The notes: generated from the sequence alone by a model not told the origin. DNA of 64,000 nucleotides from JARRPM01 sp963765545 (GCA_963765545.1 CAVXWW010000008.1:186001-250000); one strand, 5' to 3'. Positions 8,870 to 17,298 are shown, counted from the stretch's first letter. Made by a program: numbers and translations.

Positions 8870-8908
8870 GTAAATGCCGCCACTGGGTGTCGACCCAGCG
8901 CGGCTGCC

Positions 8909-9964
8909 CTAAATTTCAAAGCGGTATTTACGAAACCAGGCGGCTCCCGCCAGTAATACTGCTGCCACCAACAGGCCCAGCAGCATGCCGAGGTAGTCCA
9001 ATGTCAACCACTGTGGTTCGCGCATGTAGAACCCCAGTGAGTGCGCCGACTTGCTGCCGTCGTACAAAACGACATGCGGGATGTGGTTTAAAATTGCATT
9101 GGCCAGTGACTGACTGCCGATAAACAAGCCTTCAATTACTACCAGGGAAATCGGAATCGCAAGCGCCAACATCAACGGTGAACGGCGGGCGGCTGAGGAG
9201 CATAGCAACAGCCAGGCATAGAACGGCGCCATCCATGCTACCCAGATCAGCATACCGCTGATTTGTCCTCGAAACAGCGCCAGGAAATTGACGTTATTCA
9301 AAATCGTTTCCGTAGGGTTCATATCCAGGCGCCAGGTAATAAGCATTGCCAGCAATACCGAAGCGACCTGGGTCACCATGGAGACAGCGAGATAGATCGC
9401 TGGTGCGACCATGCCCACAGTGGCCATCTTTGCAGCTACCTCCCTGCCTTCAGACACGGGTAACGACTTCCAGAACAGCACACTGCCGTCGCGCCGGTCC
9501 TGGTAAAAAGTTCCCAGCAGGTAGTTGATTGAAGTGACAAGTAATAAGACCAGGAACAAATTGTGCAGCGCATTCAACACCGGGTTCAGAGAGCCCAGGC
9601 TCATGCCCGAATCCTCAGCTGGCTTCTCGCGGGGTTGCGGATTAAAATTCCATTCGCGGGAAAAATTCCAGTCTTCCGAATTAACGCTATCTTCCCCTAC
9701 CTCATGGTTAATGACGTAATCCTGGGGCTCCTGCTCCTCGTCTATGCTGATGGTAATTTGCATCCCTGAGCGGGTGTGTTCCTCGCTGAGAATTTCGATA
9801 ATGGAGTCGCCAGTAACTGAAATTCTGTTCGCAAGTAATACGCTGGCCAACATGCAAAAGAGCAGCACACCCGCCACTGCAAGCGGTGTGACCACGAACG
9901 CATTCCTGTACTCCTGAATTTCCCGCCGGAGCAAGGCAATGACTCTGTTCTTCGACTGATTCAT
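8909..9964 (-). CDS. ABC-2 type transporter permease
   Basis: Inner-membrane permease of 351 residues. After a basic N-terminus there is TM1 (VTPLAVAGVLLFCMLASVLL), a periplasmic loop of about 90 residues rich in acidic and Asn residues, then about five more helices (for example LHNLFLVLLLVTSINYLLG and LLGLLVAAVLLAGAAWF). The DRRDGSVLFWKSLPVS segment between TM2 and TM3 is the coupling-helix motif of ABC-2 exporters. It is the last gene of the operon, one base after the ATPase gene. The substrate cannot be read from sequence. Confidence 0.88.
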   Translation of the reverse strand: MNQSKNRVIALLRREIQEYRNAFVVTPLAVAGVLLFCMLASVLLANRISVTGDSIIEILSEEHTRSGMQITISIDEEQEPQDYVINHEVGEDSVNSEDWNFSREWNFNPQPREKPAEDSGMSLGSLNPVLNALHNLFLVLLLVTSINYLLGTFYQDRRDGSVLFWKSLPVSEGREVAAKMATVGMVAPAIYLAVSMVTQVASVLLAMLITWRLDMNPTETILNNVNFLALFRGQISGMLIWVAWMAPFYAWLLLCSSAARRSPLMLALAIPISLVVIEGLFIGSQSLANAILNHIPHVVLYDGSKSAHSLGFYMREPQWLTLDYLGMLLGLLVAAVLLAGAAWFRKYRFEI

Positions 9965-9965
9965 T

Positions 9966-10820
9966 TCACTGCCCCCCTTCCATCTTGGCTACGAACAGAT
10001 CTGCCACTGTGGGGACTTTCACGTCACCTAACTCCTGCAATGCAGACCGCGGAGTATCTTCAAATATCAGGGCTTTGCCGCCGAGGATTGATCGCACGCC
10101 AATAGGCTTGAGATTCATGGCCGCCTCAATCTCCGGACCCACCGCATGAACTTCCAGGTAGCGCTCCGAAATCGTTTCCATTCGTTCACTCAACAGGGTT
10201 TTTCCAGCTCGCATGAAAATGACATCCGTCAGGATATTCTCAATCTCATCTACCTGGTGCGTGGAAATAATAATGGTTCGCTGTTCGTCGTAGTAGTCGT
10301 TAAGTAGCTGTTCAAAAAAACGTTTGCGAAACATGATGTCCAGACCCAGGGTTGGCTCATCGAGAATTAGCAGGCGGGCGTCCACGCTCATGACGATCGC
10401 CAGGTGCAACTGTACCTTCATCCCCTTGGACAGCTGTTTGATGCGCCGCTTCAGGCCCACCTGCGTGTTCTCAAGAAACCGCAATGCCCTGGACCGGTCA
10501 AAGCGCGGGTGCACACCCTCCACATAGTCCAGAACCTGGTTTACTGTCATCCAGCCCGGCAGGACCGCGGTGTCGGGGATCGAACACACTCTATCCAGCA
10601 TTCTGCTGCGCTCGCGTCGTGGGTCGAAGCCCAGGATATCGAGCTCCCCTGAGCAATCACACAGCCCCAGCAACGAGCGCAACAACGTGGTTTTTCCAGC
10701 GCCATTGGGCCCGATCAGGCCCAGAATGGTTCCAGACTGCACCCGCAGGTCTATCTGGTCTACCGCTTTCTGGGCGCCGAAGTACTTCTTGATACCAGTG
10801 GCATTGATGATAGTATCCAT
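9966..10820 (-). CDS. ABC transporter ATP-binding protein
   Basis: Nucleotide-binding subunit of 284 residues for the adjacent permease. Walker A is GPNGAGKTT, the signature is QLSKGMKVQLHLAI, Walker B is LLILDEPTLGLD and the switch His lies in IISTHQVDEIE. The LSKGM signature and the C-terminal 70-residue extension are typical of YtrB/CcmA-like exporters paired with YtrA-type GntR regulators. It starts at the base where the gntR stop ends. Confidence 0.93.
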   Translation of the reverse strand: MDTIINATGIKKYFGAQKAVDQIDLRVQSGTILGLIGPNGAGKTTLLRSLLGLCDCSGELDILGFDPRRERSRMLDRVCSIPDTAVLPGWMTVNQVLDYVEGVHPRFDRSRALRFLENTQVGLKRRIKQLSKGMKVQLHLAIVMSVDARLLILDEPTLGLDIMFRKRFFEQLLNDYYDEQRTIIISTHQVDEIENILTDVIFMRAGKTLLSERMETISERYLEVHAVGPEIEAAMNLKPIGVRSILGGKALIFEDTPRSALQELGDVKVPTVADLFVAKMEGGQ

Positions 10821-11191
10821 CAGCTTTTTTCCCCTACCTGTCGCAACTTTTCAGCGACAATCTTCATGTCAATACCGAGCTTCTGCACCCGCTCTACAAA
10901 AGCGGGTAGTTCTTCTACAAGGAATTTTTGCTGCTCGTGATCGGTGAGCGAATCCTTGGCACCGGCGGTAACAAACATACCCAGTCCTCGTCGTGTTTCC
11001 AGTAACCCCTGGTCAACCAGTTCCTGGTAGGCCTTGGCCACGGTTAGATGATTAATTTGATAGTCAGCCGCAACCTGCCGGACCGAAGGCACTGCCTCCT
11101 CTTCCGGAAAGCTGCCGTCAATAATCCGCTCGACAACCTGGTCGCGCAGTTGCCGGTAAATAGGTTGCTTGTCGTTCCACTCCATAACCAC
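10820..11191 (-). CDS. GntR-family regulator, YtrA subfamily
   Basis: A 123-residue repressor: an N-terminal winged helix-turn-helix (PIYRQLRDQVVERIIDG, then PSVRQVAADYQINHLTVAKAYQ) and a short helical C-terminal tail of about 50 residues instead of an effector domain. That short form is the YtrA type, which usually controls an adjacent ABC transporter. Here it is the second gene of the operon it probably controls. The inverted repeat at 12089-12118 is the likely operator. It overlaps the ATPase gene by one base. Confidence 0.9.
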   Translation of the reverse strand: MVMEWNDKQPIYRQLRDQVVERIIDGSFPEEEAVPSVRQVAADYQINHLTVAKAYQELVDQGLLETRRGLGMFVTAGAKDSLTDHEQQKFLVEELPAFVERVQKLGIDMKIVAEKLRQVGEKS

Positions 11192-11219
11192 TATATCGCC
11201 CGCCTTTTAAAGACCAGGT

Positions 11220-12071
11220 TCAGTCTCTTTGTGTGATATCACCGGAGCCCATAACTGACGTCGACGCTTTGGGGTTGCCGTAATAAACCAGGTCACCACT
11301 GCCGAGGATTTCGGCTTCCAGCACATCGGTCACACGCACTATAGTGTCGCCGGAACCCATGATCACGACTTTAGCTTCGGTTGCCACAAGGCCTTTCAGG
11401 TCGATATCGCCACTCCCCATCAAGCCCACGTCAAGGTGTCGGGCACTGCCCTCATCCTGCAACAAAACGTCGCCGGACCCTGCTATATGTGTCTTGATGG
11501 CATCGGCCTCCAGTCTACCCAGCTGTATATCACCACTGCCCTTCAGGTTGAGACGGGCGTTACGCGCACTGACATTGACGGCCTGTATCGCCCCGGAGCC
11601 AACCACCCTCAACTCAAGGTCGCGGGCGTTAATATCAAACATCCGTATCTCGCCGGAGCCATCCACTGATATCAGCAGGTCCTCAACAGACAGCGGTTTT
11701 ACGTAGATATCGCCAGACCCTTCAAGCAGCAGTGCAGTTATTGCCGTCGCAGTCAGTTTAAACTTTAAGTCGGTCACTGAACCGCCGCCTGGCGTGACGC
11801 CCAGACGCAGGGCGCCGTCCTGGATGACAAACGGGGGGGGTGTCAGGGCGTCGCCATCACCGCGTATTTTCAGCTTATTGCTATCGCCCTGGGTAAGTTC
11901 GAGCTCATTTGACCCCACCAGCTGCACGCGGCTGAATTCCAGCCCCTCCACGCTCGTGACATCCGCATTGGCCACGGCGCTCAGGGAGGCGTAGAGCACA
12001 AACGCCGTCGTGGCAAACAGGGCCCGCTCTTCCCAGTTGGCGATCAGGTTTTTCCATCGAAATGCACGCAT
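11220..12071 (-). CDS. DUF2807 (head GIN domain) protein with GSGD repeats
   Basis: A 283-residue protein with an N-terminal hydrophobic segment (ALFATTAFVLYASLSAVANA), probably a signal peptide. The body is a ladder of about nine motifs spaced roughly 19-20 residues apart (EGSGDIYV, DGSGEIRM, VGSGAIQA, KGSGDIQL, AGSGDVLL, MGSGDIDL, MGSGDTIV, LGSGDLVY, MGSGDITQ). This is the DUF2807 beta-helix pattern, found in putative adhesins and envelope proteins of unknown role. It is the first gene of the GntR-ABC operon, with SD AGGTAA 4 nt before the ATG. It could be the exported or sensed client of the transporter, but that is inference. Confidence 0.85.
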   Translation of the reverse strand: MRAFRWKNLIANWEERALFATTAFVLYASLSAVANADVTSVEGLEFSRVQLVGSNELELTQGDSNKLKIRGDGDALTPPPFVIQDGALRLGVTPGGGSVTDLKFKLTATAITALLLEGSGDIYVKPLSVEDLLISVDGSGEIRMFDINARDLELRVVGSGAIQAVNVSARNARLNLKGSGDIQLGRLEADAIKTHIAGSGDVLLQDEGSARHLDVGLMGSGDIDLKGLVATEAKVVIMGSGDTIVRVTDVLEAEILGSGDLVYYGNPKASTSVMGSGDITQRD

Positions 12072-12088
12072 AGTGATTACCTCATTGA

Positions 12089-12118
12089 TATAGTGTTATA
12101 CGTAACTATAGCACTATA
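12089..12118. promoter_or_regulatory. Inverted repeat, probable GntR operator
   Basis: TATAGTGTTA (12089-12098) and TAGCACTATA (12109-12118) are inverted copies with 9 of 10 matching bases, 10 bp apart. They overlap the -10 box of the operon that encodes the YtrA-type regulator. A half-site-like TATAGTG also occurs just upstream of the gntR start near 11195. Autoregulation is inferred. Confidence 0.65.
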
Positions 12119-12132
12119 ATTGATATTGGCAA
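12105..12132 (-). promoter_or_regulatory. Promoter of the DUF2807-gntR-ABC operon
   Basis: On the minus strand TTGCCA (12127-12132), 16-bp spacer, TATAGT (12105-12110): 5 of 6 matches in each hexamer. It lies about 35 bp before the first ATG, and the inverted repeat overlaps its -10 box. Confidence 0.75.
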
Positions 12133-12215
12133 CTTTTTTTGCTCGTTTGAAAATTCGCTCACAGGAGCCGCCGCCTCCGGCGACCCGGGCGCATCTGGAA
12201 TCGCGCCGCGCGAGT

Positions 12216-12809
12216 CTAGAGCTCGAGCTCGTCAAACTCCCCCAGACCAGCCAGGAAGTGATGCAATGAGGACATTACCGCGGGTCTGTCTGTTGCCTCC
12301 GCGAGGTGGCGCACACTGTCCGTGATCGCCAGCCACCAGCGCATGTGCCTGGCACTCAACTGCGCGGCAACCGGGATAAGGTCGTGAACGGTGGTGAGGT
12401 TGCGGGCCGCAACCTCCTTCAGGCGCGCCATGGCTTCGAGTTCAAGCGGCGGATCTGCCATGAGCTTTTTGAACAGGTTCACTATCATTTGGGGGTCCTC
12501 TTCCAGCGCCCCCGAATCCGCCGGTTCCTCATTCTCGTGCAGCAGGCCAATATCCAGGTAACTGAGTATTTCCCGCAGGGCGCCGCGCAGGCTCTGGCGT
12601 AATTCATGGCGACGCTCACGCTCCCTCCGACGCTGGATAAGGGAAAACAGGCCGACGAGGATAAAGCCCTCAAGGCAGAATCCGATGAGCTCGGGTACGA
12701 GATTGTCGAATACCCGCCCCTCGTTGCCTGGCTGTAAAAACAGGAACAACAGGTAGGCACCACCCAGGCCAAAAAGCAGCATGGGCATCCATAAAATCAA
12801 ACGGTTCAC
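12216..12809 (-). CDS. Uncharacterised membrane protein
   Basis: I do not recognise this family. The 197-residue product has two N-terminal hydrophobic helices (LILWMPMLLFGLGGAYLLFLF, cited without its ends, and ELIGFCLEGFILVGLFSLI), then a strongly basic stretch (QRRRERERRHELR) and about 130 soluble, helical, Leu-rich residues. The topology suggests a cytoplasmic domain anchored by a helical hairpin. Its start is 3 bp after the stop of the upstream gene at 12813-13358, so the two are one transcription unit. Confidence 0.7.
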   Translation of the reverse strand: MNRLILWMPMLLFGLGGAYLLFLFLQPGNEGRVFDNLVPELIGFCLEGFILVGLFSLIQRRRERERRHELRQSLRGALREILSYLDIGLLHENEEPADSGALEEDPQMIVNLFKKLMADPPLELEAMARLKEVAARNLTTVHDLIPVAAQLSARHMRWWLAITDSVRHLAEATDRPAVMSSLHHFLAGLGEFDELEL

Positions 12810-12812
12810 AGT

Positions 12813-13358
12813 TTAGTGTCCGGCTTCAGGGTCGGCGAGGGCGCGCACCACGGCAGCTATTTTGTCAGCCTCTTTGGGTGTCAGGTCCAGCGGCACATTC
12901 TGAACATACACCACCAGGTTATCGCGCAGGGGAACAGGAAAAATATCGTGCGGGCGTCGCGGCGGGGCCAGTGCGAGCTGCTCCCGGGCCCTGGCCTCTC
13001 CCGGCGAATCCTTTTTCAGGCTTTCGCGGTTAGCGCGAACCTCGCTCTCGCGGGGCACAAATGACGCGGGGTCGTCGGTCCAACAGATAAAGTCCGCCAG
13101 CGCGTCCTTGAGTCGGGAGCGATAGACATCCAGGCTTTCCGGCCGAATGGTCGATCCCTGCAATTTGTGGAAACGCAGGCACAGCTCATCCACATCCAGC
13201 AGGCGCATATCGGAGCGTTCGTGGGATTTCAGCTCCACCAGCAGTTGCTCAGCGGCCAGCTTCCGGGCGCGCCCGGTCGAGGGATTGATCATGCCGGACA
13301 GCGCGGACTGGCGCATAAACGCATGAAACCCCGCTTCGCTATAGTCTTTTTCCGCCAT
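12813..13358 (-). CDS. Uncharacterised cytoplasmic protein
   Basis: A 181-residue protein with no signal peptide or membrane helix. The N-terminal third (about residues 5-90) is helical and vaguely like an integrase core-binding SAM-like fold (RKLAAEQLLVELKSHERSD). The middle is charged. The C-terminal module (FPVPLRDNLVVYVQNVPLDL, then TPKEADKIAAVVRALA) is a compact motif that I associate with small hypothetical proteins. A GAGG lies about 15 nt before the ATG. It pairs with the membrane protein at 12216-12809. Confidence 0.65.
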   Translation of the reverse strand: MAEKDYSEAGFHAFMRQSALSGMINPSTGRARKLAAEQLLVELKSHERSDMRLLDVDELCLRFHKLQGSTIRPESLDVYRSRLKDALADFICWTDDPASFVPRESEVRANRESLKKDSPGEARAREQLALAPPRRPHDIFPVPLRDNLVVYVQNVPLDLTPKEADKIAAVVRALADPEAGH

Positions 13359-13715
13359 TGCTGCTGCCCGATCCTCTACGACTTCGACTCACCCGCAGGA
13401 CGTCCCCCAACCCGGGTGGAACCCCCGCTCCCGGACAGTGACATGTTCCGTCCAGCCCGCTGTGCTTGTTCATAGTCGTCATCCAGGGTGTCGAGGTCAA
13501 GCGAGGGCTGCGCCTGGTCATCACGCTGATCGTCAGGGATGCACCTGATACCAAGCGATCGACAAGGGCAAAGCCAGGGACCCCGGTTGGCCGCCACGAC
13601 CTGATCTACTAGACTCCAACACAGGACCGTCGGGGACAGATCACGCCCAGGCCATGCGCCCGCTCGACACATGGACGCGACATCAATAAGCCGAACCACA
13701 CATAGTGAGACCGTT
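13359..13715. other. 357-bp gap with a possible C-terminal gene remnant
   Basis: No complete gene seen. On the minus strand a frame ending at 13376 reads like real protein for about 55 codons (PDDQRDDQAQPSLDLDTL, then DDDYEQAQRAG) but has no credible start and becomes Trp/Cys-rich nonsense upstream. It could be the tail of a lost gene that once headed the 12.2-13.4 kb operon. The plus-strand end carries the leader of the acetolactate synthase-like gene. No convincing promoter or terminator was found. Confidence 0.4.
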
Positions 13716-15356
13716 ATGAAAGCATCAGACCTGTTTGTCAAAGCACTCGAAGCTGAGGGCGTAGAGTATGTGTTCGGTATTCCCGGAGAAGAGAACCTGG
13801 ATTTACTGGAATCACTTCGCAGCTCCAGTATCAAGCTGATCCTGACCCGGCACGAGCAGGGAGCGGGGTTCATGGCGGCAACCTATGGTCGCCTCACTGG
13901 CAAGGTGGGAGTATGCCTTGCAACGCTGGGCCCCGGCGCGACAAACCTGGTGACCCCAGCGGCCTATGCGCAGCTGGGTGCCATGCCCATGTTGATGATT
14001 ACAGGACAGAAGCCGATCAAAACCAGCAAACAGGGCCGCTTCCAGGTCATCGATGTGGTCGACATGATGCGCTCGATCACCAAGTACACCACACAAATAG
14101 TCAGTGGAGACAGGATCCCCTCGGTGGTCAGGGAGGCCTTTCGGTTGGCGCATGAAGAGCGTCCCGGCGCCGTGCACATTGAGTTACCCGAGGATATTGC
14201 CGCCGAACTTACCGGTGCCAAGCTGATCCCCCCCAGCGCGGTGCGCCGACCGATTGCCGAGTACAAGTCGATAGCTGCCGCCGTCGACATGATTGAGGAC
14301 GCCAGGGCGCCGGTGCTATTGATAGGCGCCGGCGCAAACCGCAAGCTCACGGCAAAGACCCTCAGGCAGTTTGTGGAGAAAACCGGTATTCCCTATATCA
14401 CCACGCAGATGGGGAAGGGGGTATTGGATGAGAGCGATGCGCTTTTCCTGGGCAATACCGCGCTTTCGGATGGCGACTTTGTGCACCGGGTCATCGATCG
14501 GGCTGACCTGATTATCAATGTAGGTCACGATGTTGTGGAGAAGCCGCCGTTTTTCATGCAACCCGATGGGGTGAAGGTCATCCATGTCAACTTCGAGTCG
14601 GCCTCGGTAGACCCGGTGTATTTTCCACAACTTGAGGTGGTCGGCGATATCGCCAACAGTATCTGGCAAATCAACGAGAAGATTGCCCCGCAGGACAGCT
14701 GGAAGCTCCAGTACTACAAGGACCTGCATGCCGCCTATATCAAGCATCGAGAAGAATCAGAGAACGATGACCGCTTCCCCGTTCTGCCAGAGCGTCTCGT
14801 CCGTGATGTCAGGCGGGCGATGCCTCGCGATGGCATCGTGGCCCTGGACAATGGTGTTTACAAGATCTGGTTTGCACGCAATTACCCGGCCTACTACCCG
14901 AACACCCTGCTGCTCGATAATGCACTGGCTACAATGGGCGCGGGCCTGCCCTCTGCCATGGCGGCAAAACTCGTGAACCCCGACAAGCCGGTGATAGCGG
15001 TTTGCGGCGACGGTGGTTTCATGATGAACAGCCAGGAGATGGAAACGGCTGTTCGGCTGGGCTTACACGTCATCGTGCTGGTATTGAGGGATGATGCCTA
15101 CGGCATGATCAAGTGGAAGCAGGCGCATATGCACTTTGCCGACTACGGCCTGGATTACGGCAATCCGGACTTTGTTGCCTATGCCCAAAGCTACGGCGCA
15201 AAAGGCTGGCGTATTGCCGACACCTCGGAATTACTCCCCTTGCTTGAAAATTGCCTTGCCGACCCTGCAATTCACCTTATCGATGTGCCCGTCGACTACA
15301 GCCTGAATGACGAGAAACTCAACAAGGATATCCGCGAGCGAAGCCAACAACTATGA
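13716..15356 (+). CDS. Acetolactate synthase-like ThDP-dependent enzyme
   Basis: A 546-residue member of the thiamine diphosphate-dependent family, closest by motif to acetolactate synthase large or catabolic (AlsS) subunits. The catalytic Glu is in TRHEQGAGFMAATYG. The ThDP/Mg motif runs GDGGFMMNSQEMETAVRLG to RDDAYGMIKWKQ, and the middle domain keeps the usual fold. There is no adjacent ilvN regulatory subunit and no alsD, so its reaction and pathway are uncertain. I chose ATG 13716 (MKASDLFVKALEAEGVEYVF) over an upstream ATG at 13671 because families of this type start there. It overlaps the 3' end of the convergent btuB by 6 bp. Confidence 0.8.
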   Translation: MKASDLFVKALEAEGVEYVFGIPGEENLDLLESLRSSSIKLILTRHEQGAGFMAATYGRLTGKVGVCLATLGPGATNLVTPAAYAQLGAMPMLMITGQKPIKTSKQGRFQVIDVVDMMRSITKYTTQIVSGDRIPSVVREAFRLAHEERPGAVHIELPEDIAAELTGAKLIPPSAVRRPIAEYKSIAAAVDMIEDARAPVLLIGAGANRKLTAKTLRQFVEKTGIPYITTQMGKGVLDESDALFLGNTALSDGDFVHRVIDRADLIINVGHDVVEKPPFFMQPDGVKVIHVNFESASVDPVYFPQLEVVGDIANSIWQINEKIAPQDSWKLQYYKDLHAAYIKHREESENDDRFPVLPERLVRDVRRAMPRDGIVALDNGVYKIWFARNYPAYYPNTLLLDNALATMGAGLPSAMAAKLVNPDKPVIAVCGDGGFMMNSQEMETAVRLGLHVIVLVLRDDAYGMIKWKQAHMHFADYGLDYGNPDFVAYAQSYGAKGWRIADTSELLPLLENCLADPAIHLIDVPVDYSLNDEKLNKDIRERSQQL

Positions 15357-17291
15357 CCCGCCGAAGCTATAGCGCAGGCCGGCATAGACAGACTGCCCCG
15401 GCGACACATAGCCATATACTTCCTCGTAATCTTCATCCAACGCATTCTCAAGTCGAGCATGAAACTGCACGCGCGGGCTCAGCTGGTAGCTGGCAGCGAT
15501 ATTGACCAGGGTGAAAGAATCCAGGTCCACCCGGTCCTGGTAGGGTGGCACCGGGGGAAAGAAAAAGTCATCCTGCTTGCCGTTGTAGTCCACGCTGAGG
15601 TTGAGATTCGCACGGTTGTCGAGGAAGCCCCAGTTCAGGACCGCGCTGGCGATATGCTTGGGGCGACGTATCTCATTGGAGTCCTCTGAAGTAAAACTGT
15701 CCTCCTCAGTCGCATCAAGCCAGGTGTAGGCCACGCTCAGGCTGAGGTTCTCCACCATCAACCAGGATCCGTTGAATTCCAGGCCCTTGCGATCGCTGTT
15801 GCCCGGTTCATTCTCTGCGGTAAAGCTGCCACTGGCGGGGTCGAACACGAAGCCGTTGATCTCGTCCTTGAGTTCCTCCTGGAACCAGGTCAACCCAAGG
15901 CTCACCCTGTCTGCGAACAGGCGCTGATCCACACCCACTTCCCAACCCGTAGACTCCTCCGGCTTGAGGTCCGGATTGCCCACGAAGTCGTTGAAGTAAC
16001 CAAAACGTTCGGTAAAGGTCGGGTTCTTCACACCCGTGCCATAGGCCGCACGCAATTTGGTATTACCATCGTTAATCCGCCAGGCGGCGCTGAGACGTCC
16101 TGTGGATTTATCGTCGAAATCACTGTTGTCATCGTTGCGGGCACTGGCCAACAACGACAAATTTTCAGTGAGCTCAGCCCTGTACTCAAAAATCCACGAG
16201 TTCGTATCCATTTGTTCGTCGCGATTGGGGTCGCCAAAGTCAGTTGGCCCACGCTGCTTGAAATCCTGGTCCTGGCGCTCAAACGCACCGGTCACGGTAT
16301 GGCCTTCCACCACCTCGAAACTGGTCTGGTAACCATAAATGACCACATCGGCATCCGCCTTGGTGATGTCGAACCCGGTGGGTGCAAAAGTGTTCTCACT
16401 GCGGTTCTTGTTGTCTGTGTTCGCTACTGCATAGCTCAGCTGATGCGACCAGCGATCCTGAAACGTATTCAGGGCAGCGACAACTCGCCCGTACAGCTGG
16501 TCCGAGTCGGTCTTGTTGGCACTGTCTGCGGGTAGACCCGTATCAAAATCCGTTGCGTCAAAGTCGGTAGTGGATTCTACATAACGCAGGTCGGAATCTA
16601 TTCGAAGATTCTCCAAAAACTGATACCCAAGACCGATATTCAAAGTCTGGTTTTTATAGCCGTCGTCTTCAGACCCCTGGCGCGAGATGTTTTCACCGTC
16701 GGTTTCAAGACTGTTTGCGCTGATGTTGGCGCGCAATCTGTCGTCGGCATAGCCCGCGGTGGCACCATAGTTTTGCCAGCTGTTGCTCCCGCCTTCTGCA
16801 AAGACATTCCCGCCCACACCATCAGTAACCCCTTTAGTGGTGATGTTAATCACCCCGGACAACGCGTCACTGCCCCACAGCGCACTCTGCGGCCCACGTA
16901 TCACTTCCACCGATTCAATATCGTAATTGACGAGGTGCGCCATATTGAATTCACCGTTCTGGGCGGGGTCGTTTGCCCGTATGCCATCGATAAAAACCAG
17001 GGTGTGGTTTGCCTCCCCACCGCGAATCCGCACCTGGGTCTGGGCGCCGAAACCCCCAACGCGGTTGACCGACAGGCCGGGAACACTACGCAGGATTTCG
17101 CCCAGCGAGGCCGTCTGGCGCTGCTCCAGCAATTCGCTGTCGAGTACGGTAACCGCGCTGCCAACAGTGCTGATAGCGACGGGTTGGCGAGCGGCGCTCA
17201 CCAGAACGGTTTCAAGTGTTTTTTCGCCGGAGTCGGCCAGGGCGGTGCTGGCGGTACACGCCAGGAGCAGGACTGAAGCTGCTGTTCTCAT
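15351..17291 (-). CDS. btuB: TonB-dependent vitamin B12 receptor BtuB
   Basis: Outer-membrane cobalamin transporter of 646 residues. The signal peptide is MRTAASVLLLACTASTALA and a TonB-box-like ETVLVSAARQ follows. The plug domain contains LRSVPGLSVNRVGGFGAQTQ and VEVIRGPQSALWGSDALSG. The C-terminal barrel ends in GLRYSF plus a short tail. The start at 17291 is set by the signal peptide. An open frame extending to 17357 enters the leader RNA and is not used. Assignment to B12 rests on the cobalamin riboswitch directly upstream as well as on the sequence. No other B12 genes are nearby. Confidence 0.93.
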   Translation of the reverse strand: MRTAASVLLLACTASTALADSGEKTLETVLVSAARQPVAISTVGSAVTVLDSELLEQRQTASLGEILRSVPGLSVNRVGGFGAQTQVRIRGGEANHTLVFIDGIRANDPAQNGEFNMAHLVNYDIESVEVIRGPQSALWGSDALSGVINITTKGVTDGVGGNVFAEGGSNSWQNYGATAGYADDRLRANISANSLETDGENISRQGSEDDGYKNQTLNIGLGYQFLENLRIDSDLRYVESTTDFDATDFDTGLPADSANKTDSDQLYGRVVAALNTFQDRWSHQLSYAVANTDNKNRSENTFAPTGFDITKADADVVIYGYQTSFEVVEGHTVTGAFERQDQDFKQRGPTDFGDPNRDEQMDTNSWIFEYRAELTENLSLLASARNDDNSDFDDKSTGRLSAAWRINDGNTKLRAAYGTGVKNPTFTERFGYFNDFVGNPDLKPEESTGWEVGVDQRLFADRVSLGLTWFQEELKDEINGFVFDPASGSFTAENEPGNSDRKGLEFNGSWLMVENLSLSVAYTWLDATEEDSFTSEDSNEIRRPKHIASAVLNWGFLDNRANLNLSVDYNGKQDDFFFPPVPPYQDRVDLDSFTLVNIAASYQLSPRVQFHARLENALDEDYEEVYGYVSPGQSVYAGLRYSFGGS

Positions 17292-17298
17292 TGGATAT

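Larger units (their letters stand above)
8621..8908. repeat. Tandem array: 104-bp unit x 2.8, each full unit ending in a tRNA-Phe 3' tail
   Basis: Units at 8621-8724 and 8725-8828 are identical over 104 bp, and 8829-8908 is an identical but truncated third copy of 80 bp. Each unit holds a terminator hairpin and a second hairpin (CTGGGT-GTCG-ACCCAG inside a GCCGC/GCGGC stem). Full units then end with a 24-nt copy of the tRNA-Phe 3' end (8702-8725 and 8806-8829). The tail copies differ from the true tRNA by one base in the T loop (TTCTATTC for TTCGATTC). The array ends exactly at the stop codon of the convergent ABC permease. Short ORFs across it are by-products of the repeat. Confidence 0.95.

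Noticed and set aside
8621..8908. CRISPR array
   Set aside because: Direct tandem 104-bp units without unique spacers, carrying terminators. Not a repeat-spacer structure, and no cas genes.
8577..9123. Several overlapping plus-strand ORFs with repeated peptides across the tRNA-Phe downstream array
   Set aside because: They arise because the 104-bp unit is not a multiple of 3, so each frame reads the repeat in turn. They contain tRNA and terminator sequence and have no SD.
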